Assembly (NCBI GenBank): GCA_036674765.1
Contig: JARVKI010000110.1
Span: 1 to 64,000 of the forward strand
Direction of reading: 5' to 3'
From: Seiridium cupressi
Lineage: Eukaryota > Ascomycota > Sordariomycetes > Amphisphaeriales > Sporocadaceae
DNA: 64,000 nt
Shown: positions 54,282 to 64,000 of the stretch, one piece after another
How the letters are laid out: every line of letters begins with the position of its first letter
Position numbering within the stretch: position 1 is the stretch's first letter
Position numbers and translations under genes: made by a program
The notes under the pieces: generated by a model
Databases searched by the model: none
The model's input: only the letters and a program-made list of their open reading frames with translations
What the model was told of the DNA's origin: nothing

Positions 54282-56140
54282 TCACAACACGAATGACTCG
54301 ACCACATTCCACCCTTGCGCATCCTTGTTCGCCCAAACGGACACTCCTCTGGGCCTAACGGGGAATATTCCATATCCAGCTTCGTCAACCAGGACCTCTC
54401 CCCATGCCTGCCCTAGCACGTCGGCCCATCGCTCACCAGCGTGCCGCCGCCCGACACACATTCTTTTTCTATCGCACCGCCAGGCGGTGTTCGCTACCAC
54501 GGCGAGCCCGGCCCCACCTGAGTGAGATGGGTGCCCGAACCTCGTGAAGCCGACACATGTTGCCGAGTCGGAGAAGTACGACACTTCTGTACCATAAGCC
54601 CAGAGCTTCCGCGCCAACATCAGACGAGGTACCAGCAGCCCGCCATGCGGGGGAGGTTGCGGGTGAGGAGGGGCGAGAGTGCCGTAAAGATCTGCCCAGA
54701 AGACGCAGGGGAGGCCAAAGTTTGCGCGAAGCAGGATGATGGCGTATGCAATGGGAACAAAGTAAGGTTTGACCGGTGTCTACTAACATCAGCAGTGTTC
54801 TATAGGTGTATTGGTTTTCGTAACGGCGAGACTTACGTCGAGGGTTTGTCCCGTTTGCTAAGTTGTGATGGTCAGCACTTCAGCTCACAGATTTAGGACT
54901 TGGCTTACTGTATCGTGATTCGTGACGAGAGTCTATGGTATAGTCAACATCGGTGCCTGCCTGAGGAGGAAAGCCCGGGATACTCACGACTGTATTGGCA
55001 GATTTGATGGTGACAAGACTACCATCAAATATTTTCCTCATGTCTGGCTCAATCCCACGAGATATCTTGGAGAAGCTCTCCACCAGAGGGACATCAAACA
55101 GCGATAGGCGGTTATTCATGTATTCGATGTACCCAGAGAGCACTCCTGCGTCTGCCCTCCAATACTCACCCACTATGAACCAGTCTCCTCCCATAGTCTC
55201 GTCAATGTGCCGAATGAAATCGCGCAGGAATGATGCTGAGTAATGCCTGACGGCATCTAAACGGAGGCCACCGAGCTTGAGCTGAGATCCAAGCCATGTA
55301 GCCCATCGAAAAAGATCACGACGGACAGCAGGGTGGCTATGGTCAACGTTTGAGCATATGCTTGATTTGCAACACCTGTCAGTGATGTCCTAACAACGAG
55401 CCTGCTTTGAAGTACCCACAGGAAGTCATAATTTCCGAGTTCCTCGTCAACGTCCCGTGCCCACTTTTTCCCCTGGAATCTCCAAATTCCTTGGGTTTTG
55501 GACGTATGATTATAGTCGACACCGTTGAAGTGCTCCTTAGTCCAGTTCAAGGAGCTATACGTGTTCCCACGTCCCGGGAAATCGAAACGGGTCCAAGCCT
55601 CAATATTTTGCGACTCACCGATGTTCTTCCAACGGTCTAGATGGAGATAGTCAGCAGTCCATTCCAACTGGATGTTCTACCCCATCTAGGAGGAGCACTG
55701 CCCTTGGGATCAACTTCGACAGCTTCAATAGTTTCGGTTTGATCTGCTCCTGTCCGGTGATTTAATATGGCATCGAACAAGATATCTACGCCGTGACTGT
55801 TGGCTGTGTTTACTAGCCGCACCAGCTCGTCCTTGGTCCCATACTTTGTCTCTCTCGCACCCTTTTGCGGAAATTCTCCGAGGTCGTACAAATCGTATAC
55901 GTCGTAGCCGTTGCTCTTGAACCACATGCCCTTGGTCGCAGGCGGGATCCATATTCTCGTGACCCCCAGCGCGCTGAGATGTGGGATCACACTAGCAAGC
56001 CGAACCCAGTGTTGGTGATCAGCTGGAATATACCATTCAAACCCCTGGAACATGGTCGAGTTGGTCGGGCATGGGACATCATCTGGGACCGCGTAGACCT
56101 TCTCGGTCTCTGTGGCCGAAAACACCGCTGCCGAACCCAT
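54282..56140 (-). CDS. Intracellular-type GH13 alpha-amylase with two microexons
   Basis: Hydrolyses alpha-1,4-glucans; close to the GH13_5 enzymes of fungi that lack a signal peptide. Six exons: 56140-55699, 55636-55420, 55360-54988, 54932-54909 (24 nt), 54857-54837 (21 nt) and 54779-54282; 524 residues, all phases consistent. Conserved regions: I, LFDAILNHRTG (123-128); II, GGLRLDAVRH with nucleophile Asp255; III, FIVGEYW with acid/base Glu285; IV, TLVTNHDT with Asp351, wholly inside the 24-nt exon; the 21-nt exon adds QTGQTLD. The C-terminal domain has RMCVGRRHAGERWADVLGQ, as in this subfamily. Related fungal enzymes are tied to cell-wall alpha-glucan synthesis rather than starch use. Exon 6 begins after an unusual TTAGTAG acceptor. 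Confidence 0.9.
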
Positions 56141-57539
56141 TGGTCCGGGTTGGACTGAGTTGCTTGTATTCTGCCGAAAACAGCAAAAGGCCGTCTGTAA
56201 TCCTGAAAGATATTTCGTACAGAATCGCGCAGCTGTGTCACTCTCAACTCCCCGGTCTCAATTATATCGCTAGTGCTCGCAGGCGCCAGAAGCCGGAGTA
56301 AACACTCGTTTTGTTGGGGTTAAATGTCTGATGTTTGAGCCGCAAACTAGCGCGCCAACATGCATATGGACATGTCAAAGTCCCGAAACGCAAAAAGTTG
56401 GATACCGAAGCTAACTTAGACAACAAACCTCCATCAATTATACCAAGCATGTCGAGATCATGGTTCGACCCGCCTGATAGCTCTGCACATCTGCAGATGG
56501 AGCAGGCCCATATTCCTCTATTGACGCCAGCCACAGGTTATTCGAGCGGAGCTCCGAGCCTCTGCTTCCGATCTCTCTGCCGGTGTAGTTAATCGTGGAG
56601 ATGAAATCCGCCTCTCTACAACCAGTGTTAATGCTGCGGGATTTTTGGTATTAGAAATCCCACGAAATGAAAGAACAATAAATATACTTTACCTATACCA
56701 ACTACTGGTTTCTAATAAGATATGGTTTATGACATCCACGAGACCGGTACCATATAGCCCATGTATTCATTGCCACAATTCATCGTGATGTGGTATCAAA
56801 CGGGTGTGTATTCTTTGCCTATAAAACAGACATGAAACCTGTCAAGTCTGTCACATTCACACTCAACTCAGTGAAGGCGGATCGATGGATGCTTTTCGCG
56901 GGTTATAAGCTACCTTCTGCTCCGGAGTTGGATTGGTATCCGTCACACATCAATCCGAGCAAGCAAGATAGAAGGACTACCCGAGGGTCACTATGGACAT
57001 CTCAGTATTGAATACCGTACTATATAACGTGTTCCAAGCCAAGGGCCGGCAGAGAGAAGGGATGGAACCCCCGCGGCTGGAGCTCCCGTAAGCCATTTAT
57101 GCTAATTTATCGTTATTCCAGTGTTAGCCGCATCACATATTTACTTGCTAACGAGCGACTAGTAAGTGCAATGTTATGAATGATTGGAATTGGCTGATGT
57201 CTGGCGTGTGAAATAGAGTCAGTATTGAACGTTGCAGCTGATTTGGGGCGGAGCCGATGAGCCAAATAAATCGCCTGCGTCGGAACCATAGCGCGCATTC
57301 TCAAGTCCATGTCAGAGTACAGCCGTACAACCAAGTGAGCCACTGCAAGTTGGAAGGGGCGTTATTATCTTTTCTACGGATGACAGCCAATTGAGCATGG
57401 TATTCGCCCAAAAAGGACATCAATCCATGAGATATCACGACTATTTGTGTCGGTTGTCTTTGCAAGAAGTGCAAAAAGACAGGCCGGCCCATTGAAGACC
57501 GAGATATGAATTGAAGCAAGAACAGCTGACGCCAGATCT
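56141..57539. other. Intergenic region
   Basis: Upstream of the amylase and downstream of the tRNA gene. AT-rich around 56640-56720. No gene recognised. Confidence 0.45.
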
Positions 57540-57611
57540 TGCCCACTACTGGAGTCGAACCAATTGCCTCCTCATTACTAGTGAGGCGCTCTACCGATGA
57601 GCCAAGCGGGC
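57540..57611 (-). tRNA. tRNA-Thr (anticodon AGT), intronless
   Basis: 72-nt cloverleaf on the minus strand. Acceptor stem GCCCGCT pairs with AGTGGGC (one G-T pair), D arm GCTC-ATCGGTA-GAGC, anticodon stem CCTCA/TGAGG around the loop CTAGTAA giving anticodon AGT, and T arm ATTGG-TTCGACT-CCAGT. The discriminator base is A. The A box (TGGCTCATCGG) and B box (GGTTCGACTCC) promoter elements are present. No intron after position 37. Confidence 0.96.
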
Positions 57612-58194
57612 TTTAAGAGATGAAATATTATGTCGTTAATGATGGTTATTTCATATTATTGAATCTTGCCAAGCAGGATGGTGGGTGACGAGGACTTTGC
57701 TATAAACTAATGTAGTCTGCATTCCGGTCGAGCCCTTGCAAGAGGTGGGCAGGAATTGGCACCCGTAGCATGTTTCAAGTATAGGCAGGTGGAGGAACAA
57801 TGTGGGATAACCAAGTGAGATGCTGGATAGAGAAGCGTTCTTTCAGCTTGGCTAGGTACCATCTTGTGTTCATCACTAGCTATTCCGGCAGGTCTAGTTC
57901 ATGGTGCATGACAAAACGTAGGGTTTACGGAAACGGGTTGTAAGAAGTACACGTAGGTATGACGAGTCAGACGGCGGAAGATGGCCAATGTCGCCCAACC
58001 TACAGAGACGCGCCATAGGCTTCGGCGATTATCACGACTTGACCATGGGTCGACGCTCCAACGACAAATATGGAAATGAGCACAATAAGAGTCAGTGCTG
58101 TACGTATTGTATTGTAAATCAAATGCACCTCAACTCCATATATCCCAGGTCATTGATACAGGAAAGCGCTCTTGGCTCTATCTCATAGGTCGCC
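57612..58194. other. Intergenic region
   Basis: Between tRNA-Thr and the 3' end of the Erv41 gene. No gene seen. Confidence 0.45.
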
Positions 58195-59457
58195 CTAGTC
58201 ATGGTAGCTGCCCTTCTCATTGCCAATCACACCCATACTCTGCTGTCTCCTCCTCCGGCCAACCACTTCTTTCACCCAGTCACTTATTGTAAAGCCCCAA
58301 TGCCCAGCGACAAGAACACCAGAAAGCACGTTGATGACCTTGATCAGAAAGGTGAGATAGCTGTCGCGGCTTTCCTCGACGGTGAGCAGTATTGGCTCAA
58401 TATCGTACTTGAAGAAGATGCCGGGCACCATGCGCTCGCTGATCTCGTGGCTCTGCTCCGTCACGGCGTACTGGTTCGTGAAAATGGTCCGAGAAGCGGA
58501 ATGCGAGTGCCCGACGGTATAAACGGTGGGCACGACCGACATGAAGTACTGGAACTTGTGGAAGTTGGTGGCAGCCAAGTTCACAGTGCGGTCCAGCGGA
58601 TTGACGAGCGACGGATAGAAAGGTCCGAAGGAGAACTCGTTGATAATGTGCGAAAAGTTGAATGCTGTACGAATTTAGTCATCCATACAGGTCCTTTATG
58701 GCTGCGTCCCAAAACAACTTACCGCTGTGGTCCAGATGTTCTCCAAACTCAGCATAACCGTGGCCTCGGGCAGTGATGTGGAAGTCGCCCTGCACTTTGT
58801 TCAGATCCAAGCTGCCATAGATGCGGCAACTGTCACCACCAGCGCGTCCCCACATTCTCGGTGTCTTGCTCCATTTCGGCTTCTTCTTGCCGAGCGAAAC
58901 GATATCGTGTACATGTTCCTCGCCGAACCCCTCATCGTGGAAGCCGGCGCCGGTGACAACCTTCCCATGGGCGTCCTTGCCTAGCTTGTGTACGCCCTTG
59001 GCATCGACCCATTGCGACCAGTTCGTGGCATCTTCCTGTAGCTTCGAGGCAGCGAGGATTCGGTCGCCGGCGGCGTCTTGTACGTTGACATGCAAGTCCT
59101 TGCACTTCATGCGCAACACAATGTCCAGGTTGATCTGCATGCTATGGCCGACGCCCTTTTCAACCGCGTAGGTGTGGTTCTCGGTGCCCCTCCACCAATC
59201 CCCTATTTGCGACCAGACGAGGACGAGGGAGATCAGACTCATGGCGACGGTCCATTTCCCACCACCCGAGGACTGCTGGATATATTGAGGTTTCGCCTTG
59301 GCTGCGAAGAAGAGAGGCAGGGTTAGCGGACCTTGGCCAATACGGCAGCGGAGGCACGAGGAAGGGGGTTCTCACGGAATGCATCAAAGGCTTTGACAAA
59401 GCTGCTGGGCTCGGGCTCGTCGTTGAAGCCGTGCTTCTCGTCGTAGCCGTTCATCAT
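58195..59457 (-). CDS. Erv41, COPII vesicle / ER-Golgi cargo receptor subunit
   Basis: Forms a complex with Erv46 that cycles between ER and Golgi and retrieves ER residents. Three exons: 59457-59376, 59301-58723 and 58664-58195, giving 376 residues. N terminus MMNGYDEKHGFNDEPEPSSF then FDAFPKAKPQYIQQ, a first membrane segment (WTVAMSLISLVLVWSQIGDW), a long lumenal domain (CKDLHVNVQDAAGDRILAAS, SCRIYGSLDLNKVQGDFHIT, AFNFSHIINEFSFGPFYPSL, FQYFMSVVPTVY, GIFFKYDIEPILL), a second membrane segment (IKVINVLSGVLVAGHWGFTI) and a short basic tail. The paired IYG..G.FHI and FFKYDIEP motifs are shared by Erv41/Erv46; the short lumenal domain without a Cys-rich loop points to Erv41. Confidence 0.94.
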
Positions 59458-60350
59458 GACGTTATTTGGCCGTACCATGCAGGACCGTCGATTGATTATG
59501 TGCGCGCTGACTTGTGGAAGATCGTCGCGAACCTCAGCCTCCCGATCGCACTGCGGGCTACCGAGAAGATGGCGGCGTGGCCGACTACCTCATTGAAATG
59601 ACAGAATCCTATTCCTATTCACTAGCAGGATTCCCGGTGGCCGGTGTCGTGAATCAAAAGCAATGAGACTTCGGGATATGCTCGATTGAGTTCTGAATCA
59701 GTCGAGGTGGCTTGTCAATGGCTCACCCAAAATTCCTAGCATTGGACTTTTGTTAGAGGACAGCTTGCAAAGCAGCTTCCGCACCCCCTGGCTCCAGGGT
59801 CCGGACTAGCCCCTGCTTGATTGGCTGCTTGGCCCCGGATAGCGGCTGAATTGGGATCAAGAAGGCAGCCAAGTGGGGTCATTGTCGCGGCTTCTGGACT
59901 TGACGCTTTGTATGTCAATGATAAAATTAGAGATGCTAACCTACCTAGGTAGTCAAAGCTCGAAACAATAATGCTATACATTTTTACTCGGACCTGCGTG
60001 GTTTGCTAGGAACTGCATGATGTGGCTTGTGAGCATCTAATTCTCTGGTCTCAGTCGAGGGAGGATGCAAGTCGACAAAGGCGATGATTCTCTTCTCACT
60101 CACTATATGACCTTCAGGCTAATCATCTTCGAACGCTTCATATCCATCTCCTGCCCATGAGATTTATAAACCCGTCATTTTATTCCCATTAGTCATTCCG
60201 TAATATGGCTTGATTTATAACTAGTTGAATGGCTTTTTAGTATATGGTAAAACGTCAAGAGCACCAACCCAAGTGTTTACGGGTGATTATTCATCTATAG
60301 ATCGTATAGCTAAAGGTTAGATACTATCGTAGTTTGTGATCAAGACATTC
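59458..60350. other. Intergenic region
   Basis: Upstream of Erv41 and 3' flank of the alpha/beta hydrolase, same strand. AT-rich at 60180-60320. No gene seen. Confidence 0.45.
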
Positions 60351-61451
60351 TTATCTTGCCAGGTGATCGCGAATCTTGCGCAACACAAGTTCATTCTTTT
60401 CCAAATGTACACTATGGTTCGCATTCTCGACAATCACGAGTGTCGAGCCGTGGATTTTCGAAGCAATAAATTCGGAATTTTCTGCAACATATGAGCCGGT
60501 GACGATGATGTGACAGCCAGGTCAACGGTCGTACTTAACGGACAGATCCAGTCATTTTCACCCACGATGACGAGTGCTTTAGCAGTGATCAGATGAAGCT
60601 TGTCTCGGTAATCAAAATGTTTCTCCTGTTCGGAATACAAGTCGTCTGTCATCCGGGAGTCAGCAGCTTGTTCAGGTGGGTAGGAGCTTACACGCACTAT
60701 GCGACTCTGCGTTGTAGACGTTATGCAGGCTGTTCTGGAGAGCTGCGTTGGCGTCGAAATTCTCGGCATACAGAGGCATTGAGGCAAAATGTACAAGCTG
60801 GAATTCTAAATCACTCTCGAACCTGCCAAACACCTTCTCCTTCAACATTTCCGTCGAGAAGCTGGGAGCTCTGGATATCCTTTGCTCGAGTACTTTGATC
60901 GCATGTTCTTCATCTGTATCTTATTAGTTAAGCATGAAAACCCATTGCACTTCCAGATGATGGCATGCCAGCACTTACGATGATAGGAAGGCGCCGTGCC
61001 TCTCAAGATGAGATGCGAAACACTGGCTGCATACTTGATAGCATACTGCTGGGCTAAAAATCCGCCAAAACTGCCGCCACATATTACGACTTGACTACCG
61101 TTGCCTGCGAAATGAATTCGCATGCCCTCAATATCGTCCACGAGCTGGTCGAACGTATAAGGCTTTGTGCGGGAGCTGCGTCCGTGGCCACGAAAGTCGA
61201 AGGCAAGAACGCGGTATTCATCACCTAGCGGGCCATACGCCTTGAAGTCGGATCTGTGATCGCCTAAAGAAAAGAACGTAAGCCATAAAACCCGCCTCAA
61301 TGCTCAGAGAAAGGCTGAGGGTGCGCAAAAACTCACCCATTCCTCGACCTCCATGCAGGGTAACGAAGAGCGGCGCCTTTTCAGGCCCGCGGATACGGTA
61401 GGCTAAACGAGCGCCGTTAACAGAGACGAAATCTAGCTGCATTTCTCCCAT
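60351..61451 (-). CDS. Alpha/beta hydrolase, proline-iminopeptidase-like
   Basis: Serine hydrolase of the alpha/beta fold. Five exons: 61451-61337, 61263-60979, 60913-60698, 60645-60535 and 60481-60351, all introns 48-73 nt; the model gives 285 residues with every phase consistent. Seen: oxyanion HGGRGMGDH, FDFRGHGRSS, nucleophile elbow CGGSFGG (Ser103), acid in VIVGENDWICPL, and catalytic His in VIVENANHSVHLE. The cap region has YSEQEKHFDYRDKLHLITA. The HGG-R-G-M-G start resembles proline iminopeptidases and C-C bond hydrolases; substrate unknown. Start choice between 61451 (MGEMQLDF) and 61442 (MQLDF) is open. Confidence 0.88.
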
Positions 61452-62106
61452 ATGACGCCAATCAAGCTTCGAAAAGAAAGTGCTCGCTCGTCGTTGGGGA
61501 TGACAGCACATGGGCACGCCTGGCGTGATGGATCTGCATGAGACTGGTGGGGTGTTCTCACACAATGTGCCTAGTCCAACTAGGTCCAACAAGTATAGTC
61601 TTCCGTCGGCTCGGTTCTAAATCGCCGAAACGTGCACATATTGCTGAGACTACTACTGCTACGTCGTGGACTTTCTTGCTGTATGTACTACTTTCGCGTA
61701 ATCGACCACCTGGGCGGGTCGAACGCATGTCATATCAATCAATGGCTGCAAAAGTTCACTTTCACCGGGGGCAATACAAAGATATTGTTGAGAAGCATCA
61801 ATTCAGCTACCGGAACCACCTTACAAACTAATCGAATGTACCCATAGGAAACAATCTGAGGGCGTGTCGTCAAGGGAGCGAACCAGGATGAAACATCAGG
61901 TAGAGGTTGCTGCGGCTAGAGTGGCCTGACGGAAGAAACTCTGAAATGCAGGAAGGAAAAGCCCAGTCACTCCGCAGGTACAAGAAATAGCAACAAATAC
62001 TGACACACATCACGAGATATTTGCTCCGATCCACCGGTACGAATCCCCCACGAGATGAACTCCGTATACCGTTGCTGGACTAGAAAAGCAGCCATCCAGA
62101 AGAGCC
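61452..62106. other. Intergenic region
   Basis: Between the 5' end of the alpha/beta hydrolase and the 3' end of the Nbr1-like gene. No gene seen. Confidence 0.45.
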
Positions 62107-64000
62107 CTATTTCTTTGACACCATCTTCTGTTGCTCAAAGAGGTACTCCTCATCGGATGCATCGAGAATATCGTACTCCTCATCGGTCATGAAGCCACCG
62201 TCAGAGTCTTGAGCCCACTCGTCATCGTCGGCGCAGTCCTCAAACTCTTCGTCATTGTCCTGTGTTGAGGGAGCAAGAGTGTCGGTCTCAGTAGCAACCT
62301 CGAGCTCGCCGTCATCCTTGGGAACGATGACACTCGAAGAAGGCGATTCATGCTCAAGCTTAGGAATGATCATCTGGCTCTTGGCCATCTCGGGGACCTT
62401 GGAATCCAAGAGGGACTCCTCCTCCTTGTGAGGAGCCTCAACTGTGACATCGCACCACAGCTTGTGACCAAACTTGACACCATCTCGGGTAGTGAGTCGC
62501 CAGTAGGAGATGACCTTGCCCTCGCGTTCCGGGGTTCGCATCAAGACAGTGAAGGCAAACTCGCCGCCGGGCTGGAGCTGGCTATAGCAGACGGTAGACT
62601 CCGATGCTGAAATAAGCTCCCGGACACCAGTGGGTCGGGTTGGGTCGACTGCACCCATGTAGTCACCACCAACAAACTTGACCGAGCATCCAGCGGGCCA
62701 TGCGACCTTGCCCTCGTTACGCAGAACCCAGGTTTGCTCGAAAGTGTGGTTTGGTTGCATGACGGTACCATCCTCAATGGTGTCACGCTTGAAAACAGCA
62801 ATCAGGTCTGGTTCCTGTTCTTGCTCCTTCTCCGCGCTGACAGTCTGCTCTGACTGACTTCCTTCCTCGACTATCTTCTCGTTGTCGGGCTCGTCAAAGG
62901 TTGAGCTTTCGGTGGGTTTCACGTCAACCACCGTCCGAACAGGGTTCACTGCAATATTTTCACTTGGTGAAGGAACAGTCTCGGTGGACCGGTTGCTTGT
63001 ACGTCTGGAAGGGTTGGCGGACATAGCGCGGTCACCCATAGGTGGAAGACGCTGTCCGTCCTGGTGTTCGCCAGTAGTGGTGACATTGACGTGGCGCACG
63101 GGAGTCTTGAACTTGATCAAGGGGTGAGTCTTGTTGTGAGTGTTGGCTGGGCTAGCTTCGCAGCCAGCACAGAAGTCGGTATCGTGGCAGACAGCGCACT
63201 TGTAGCGAACGCCTACAATATACCTGGATCCAGTGTGGGAAGAAGTGCACAGAGGGCCATCGCAGCAGATGCCATTGTGGACTGATCGGGAAAACACACG
63301 AGCGGGCTCAGGAAGAGGCTCGTAGAGTGGGGCAAATCGATGGTTCGGATGAATGAAACCAGCATTCTGAGCACAGTCAGAGCAGTAATCCCAGTCAGGG
63401 CAGTCCAAACACTTGTGACGGATACCACGGATATAGTGGTTGCAACCATCGCAAATGGCATTGTGACGGACGTTACGGCCTGCGTTCAAACGTGCCGCGA
63501 TCGGAGCATCGAACACAGTTCCCTTAACGGCGGGGGTGAAGCCGTGCTTTGGGTGATGACCATGTTGATCCTTGGCAAAACAGCTCTTGCAGAGGTCGAA
63601 GTCTTCGCAGACGGCGCAGTGCAGGAACTCCTTCTCGGGGAATTCTTGCACACAGCTATTGCATGTGCGAACCATGAACAGAGGGGTTGCGAACACAGGG
63701 TGATCGCCTGCTTTGTTGGGTGAGAGGATGTCAACAGACCGGATGGGAAGGCTGAACTGGGACGGAGCATGAGAGCCCACGGAAGCGTTCGAGGACTTGT
63801 TGACAGAAGCCCGGTTCGTCTTTGGGGCTACGTGGGTAGTGCTATACGTAATTTGGCCGTCCTGAATAGTGCGCTTGATAAGCCAGTGCTGGTCGTTATA
63901 GCAAGAAATGCCTTGGTTGACACAATCTTGGCAAAGATCAAAGTCACCATCGTCACAGGTGGAGCAGTGAAAGTGTGCATTGGGTACTGCTCGGTCACAG
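62107..64000 (-). CDS. Nbr1-type selective autophagy receptor, 5' end beyond the window
   Basis: The frame is open from the stop at 62107 to the right edge, so at least 630 residues with the N terminus missing. Four ZZ-type zinc fingers are visible: CDRAVPNAHFHCSTC/DLCQDC (63900-64000), CNSCVQEF/HCAVCEDFDLCKSC, CDGCNHYIRGIRHKCLDC and GPLCTSS/YKCAVCHDTDFCAGC. After a disordered linker comes the FW (four-tryptophan) domain: FEQTWVLRNEGKVAWPAGCS, VKFVGGDYMG, QLQPGGEFAFTVLM, GKVISYWRLTTRDG, KLWCDVTVE. This ZZ-plus-FW architecture defines fungal Nbr1, which delivers cargo to vacuoles. The acidic C terminus holds TDEEYDILDASDEEYLFEQ, where YDIL fits an Atg8-interacting motif. A GTG at 63780 is internal, not a start. 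Confidence 0.92.
   Translation of the reverse strand, partial: CDRAVPNAHFHCSTCDDGDFDLCQDCVNQGISCYNDQHWLIKRTIQDGQITYSTTHVAPKTNRASVNKSSNASVGSHAPSQFSLPIRSVDILSPNKAGDHPVFATPLFMVRTCNSCVQEFPEKEFLHCAVCEDFDLCKSCFAKDQHGHHPKHGFTPAVKGTVFDAPIAARLNAGRNVRHNAICDGCNHYIRGIRHKCLDCPDWDYCSDCAQNAGFIHPNHRFAPLYEPLPEPARVFSRSVHNGICCDGPLCTSSHTGSRYIVGVRYKCAVCHDTDFCAGCEASPANTHNKTHPLIKFKTPVRHVNVTTTGEHQDGQRLPPMGDRAMSANPSRRTSNRSTETVPSPSENIAVNPVRTVVDVKPTESSTFDEPDNEKIVEEGSQSEQTVSAEKEQEQEPDLIAVFKRDTIEDGTVMQPNHTFEQTWVLRNEGKVAWPAGCSVKFVGGDYMGAVDPTRPTGVRELISASESTVCYSQLQPGGEFAFTVLMRTPEREGKVISYWRLTTRDGVKFGHKLWCDVTVEAPHKEEESLLDSKVPEMAKSQMIIPKLEHESPSSSVIVPKDDGELEVATETDTLAPSTQDNDEEFEDCADDDEWAQDSDGGFMTDEEYDILDASDEEYLFEQQKMVSKK

Noticed and set aside
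63700..63780. Start codon of the Nbr1-like gene at 63780
   Set aside because: The codon is GTG and the frame continues upstream with another ZZ finger to the window edge.
1..64000. CRISPR array, prophage, intact transposon or rRNA
   Set aside because: No regular direct repeats, integrase/transposase motifs or rRNA sequence noticed; the genome is eukaryotic.

Overview
The window is nuclear DNA of a filamentous ascomycete (Pezizomycotina; a sordariomycete is my best guess, by inference). The evidence is the gene structure: short 48-120 nt introns with GT..AG ends and CTRAC-type branch points, coding sequence rich in C/G at third positions, genes on both strands without operons, and an orthologue set typical of such fungi (Get3, Mpe1, translin, SIN component Cdc14, Pex23/Pex30-like, SUR7 family, Erv41, Nbr1, eL22). 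I rebuilt spliced models by hand for the multi-exon genes and checked that exon phases add up. Names rest on motif and family recognition, not on a database search.

Layout. 1-5.4 kb: a poly-C tract abutting a truncated translin gene, a zeta-crystallin-like quinone reductase, and 5-hydroxyisourate hydrolase (purine/urate catabolism). 5.4-13.1 kb: gene-poor, with one doubtful ORF and a small secreted double-psi beta-barrel protein. 13.1-19.6 kb: Get3 (tail-anchored protein insertion) converging on Mpe1 (mRNA 3'-end processing), then a GPI-anchored PLC-like phosphodiesterase. 20.8-33.5 kb: a SUR7/PalI-family membrane protein, a VOC/glyoxalase-fold protein, an amidohydrolase, an AMPK-type glycogen-binding (CBM48-like) protein, an HD-domain hydrolase, a Cys-rich single-pass membrane protein and Cdc14 of the septation initiation network. 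35.4-39.3 kb: GGPP synthase, followed by three small unrecognised membrane-protein ORFs in a row. 39.8-44.9 kb: a peroxisomal dysferlin-domain protein head-to-head with exosome subunit Rrp4, then a putative mitochondrial membrane protein. 45-49.7 kb: a fungal-specific gene whose 5' part changes reading frame, and a membrane-anchored fatty aldehyde dehydrogenase. 51.4-64 kb: ribosomal protein eL22, a mitochondrial carrier, an intracellular-type GH13 alpha-amylase with two consecutive microexons, tRNA-Thr(AGT), Erv41, a five-exon alpha/beta hydrolase and an Nbr1-type autophagy receptor cut by the right window edge.

This is mainly housekeeping territory. I see no secondary-metabolite cluster, intact transposon, CRISPR array or phage. 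The most interesting signals are structural: the two frame-preserving microexons (24 and 21 nt) in the amylase, one of which carries a catalytic aspartate; a stop-free 57-nt intron in MPE1 that is invisible to ORF-based annotation; the frame-shifting fungal-specific gene at 45.0-46.8 kb; the run of orphan membrane proteins at 37-39 kb; and the four-ZZ Nbr1 receptor with a candidate Atg8-interacting motif.
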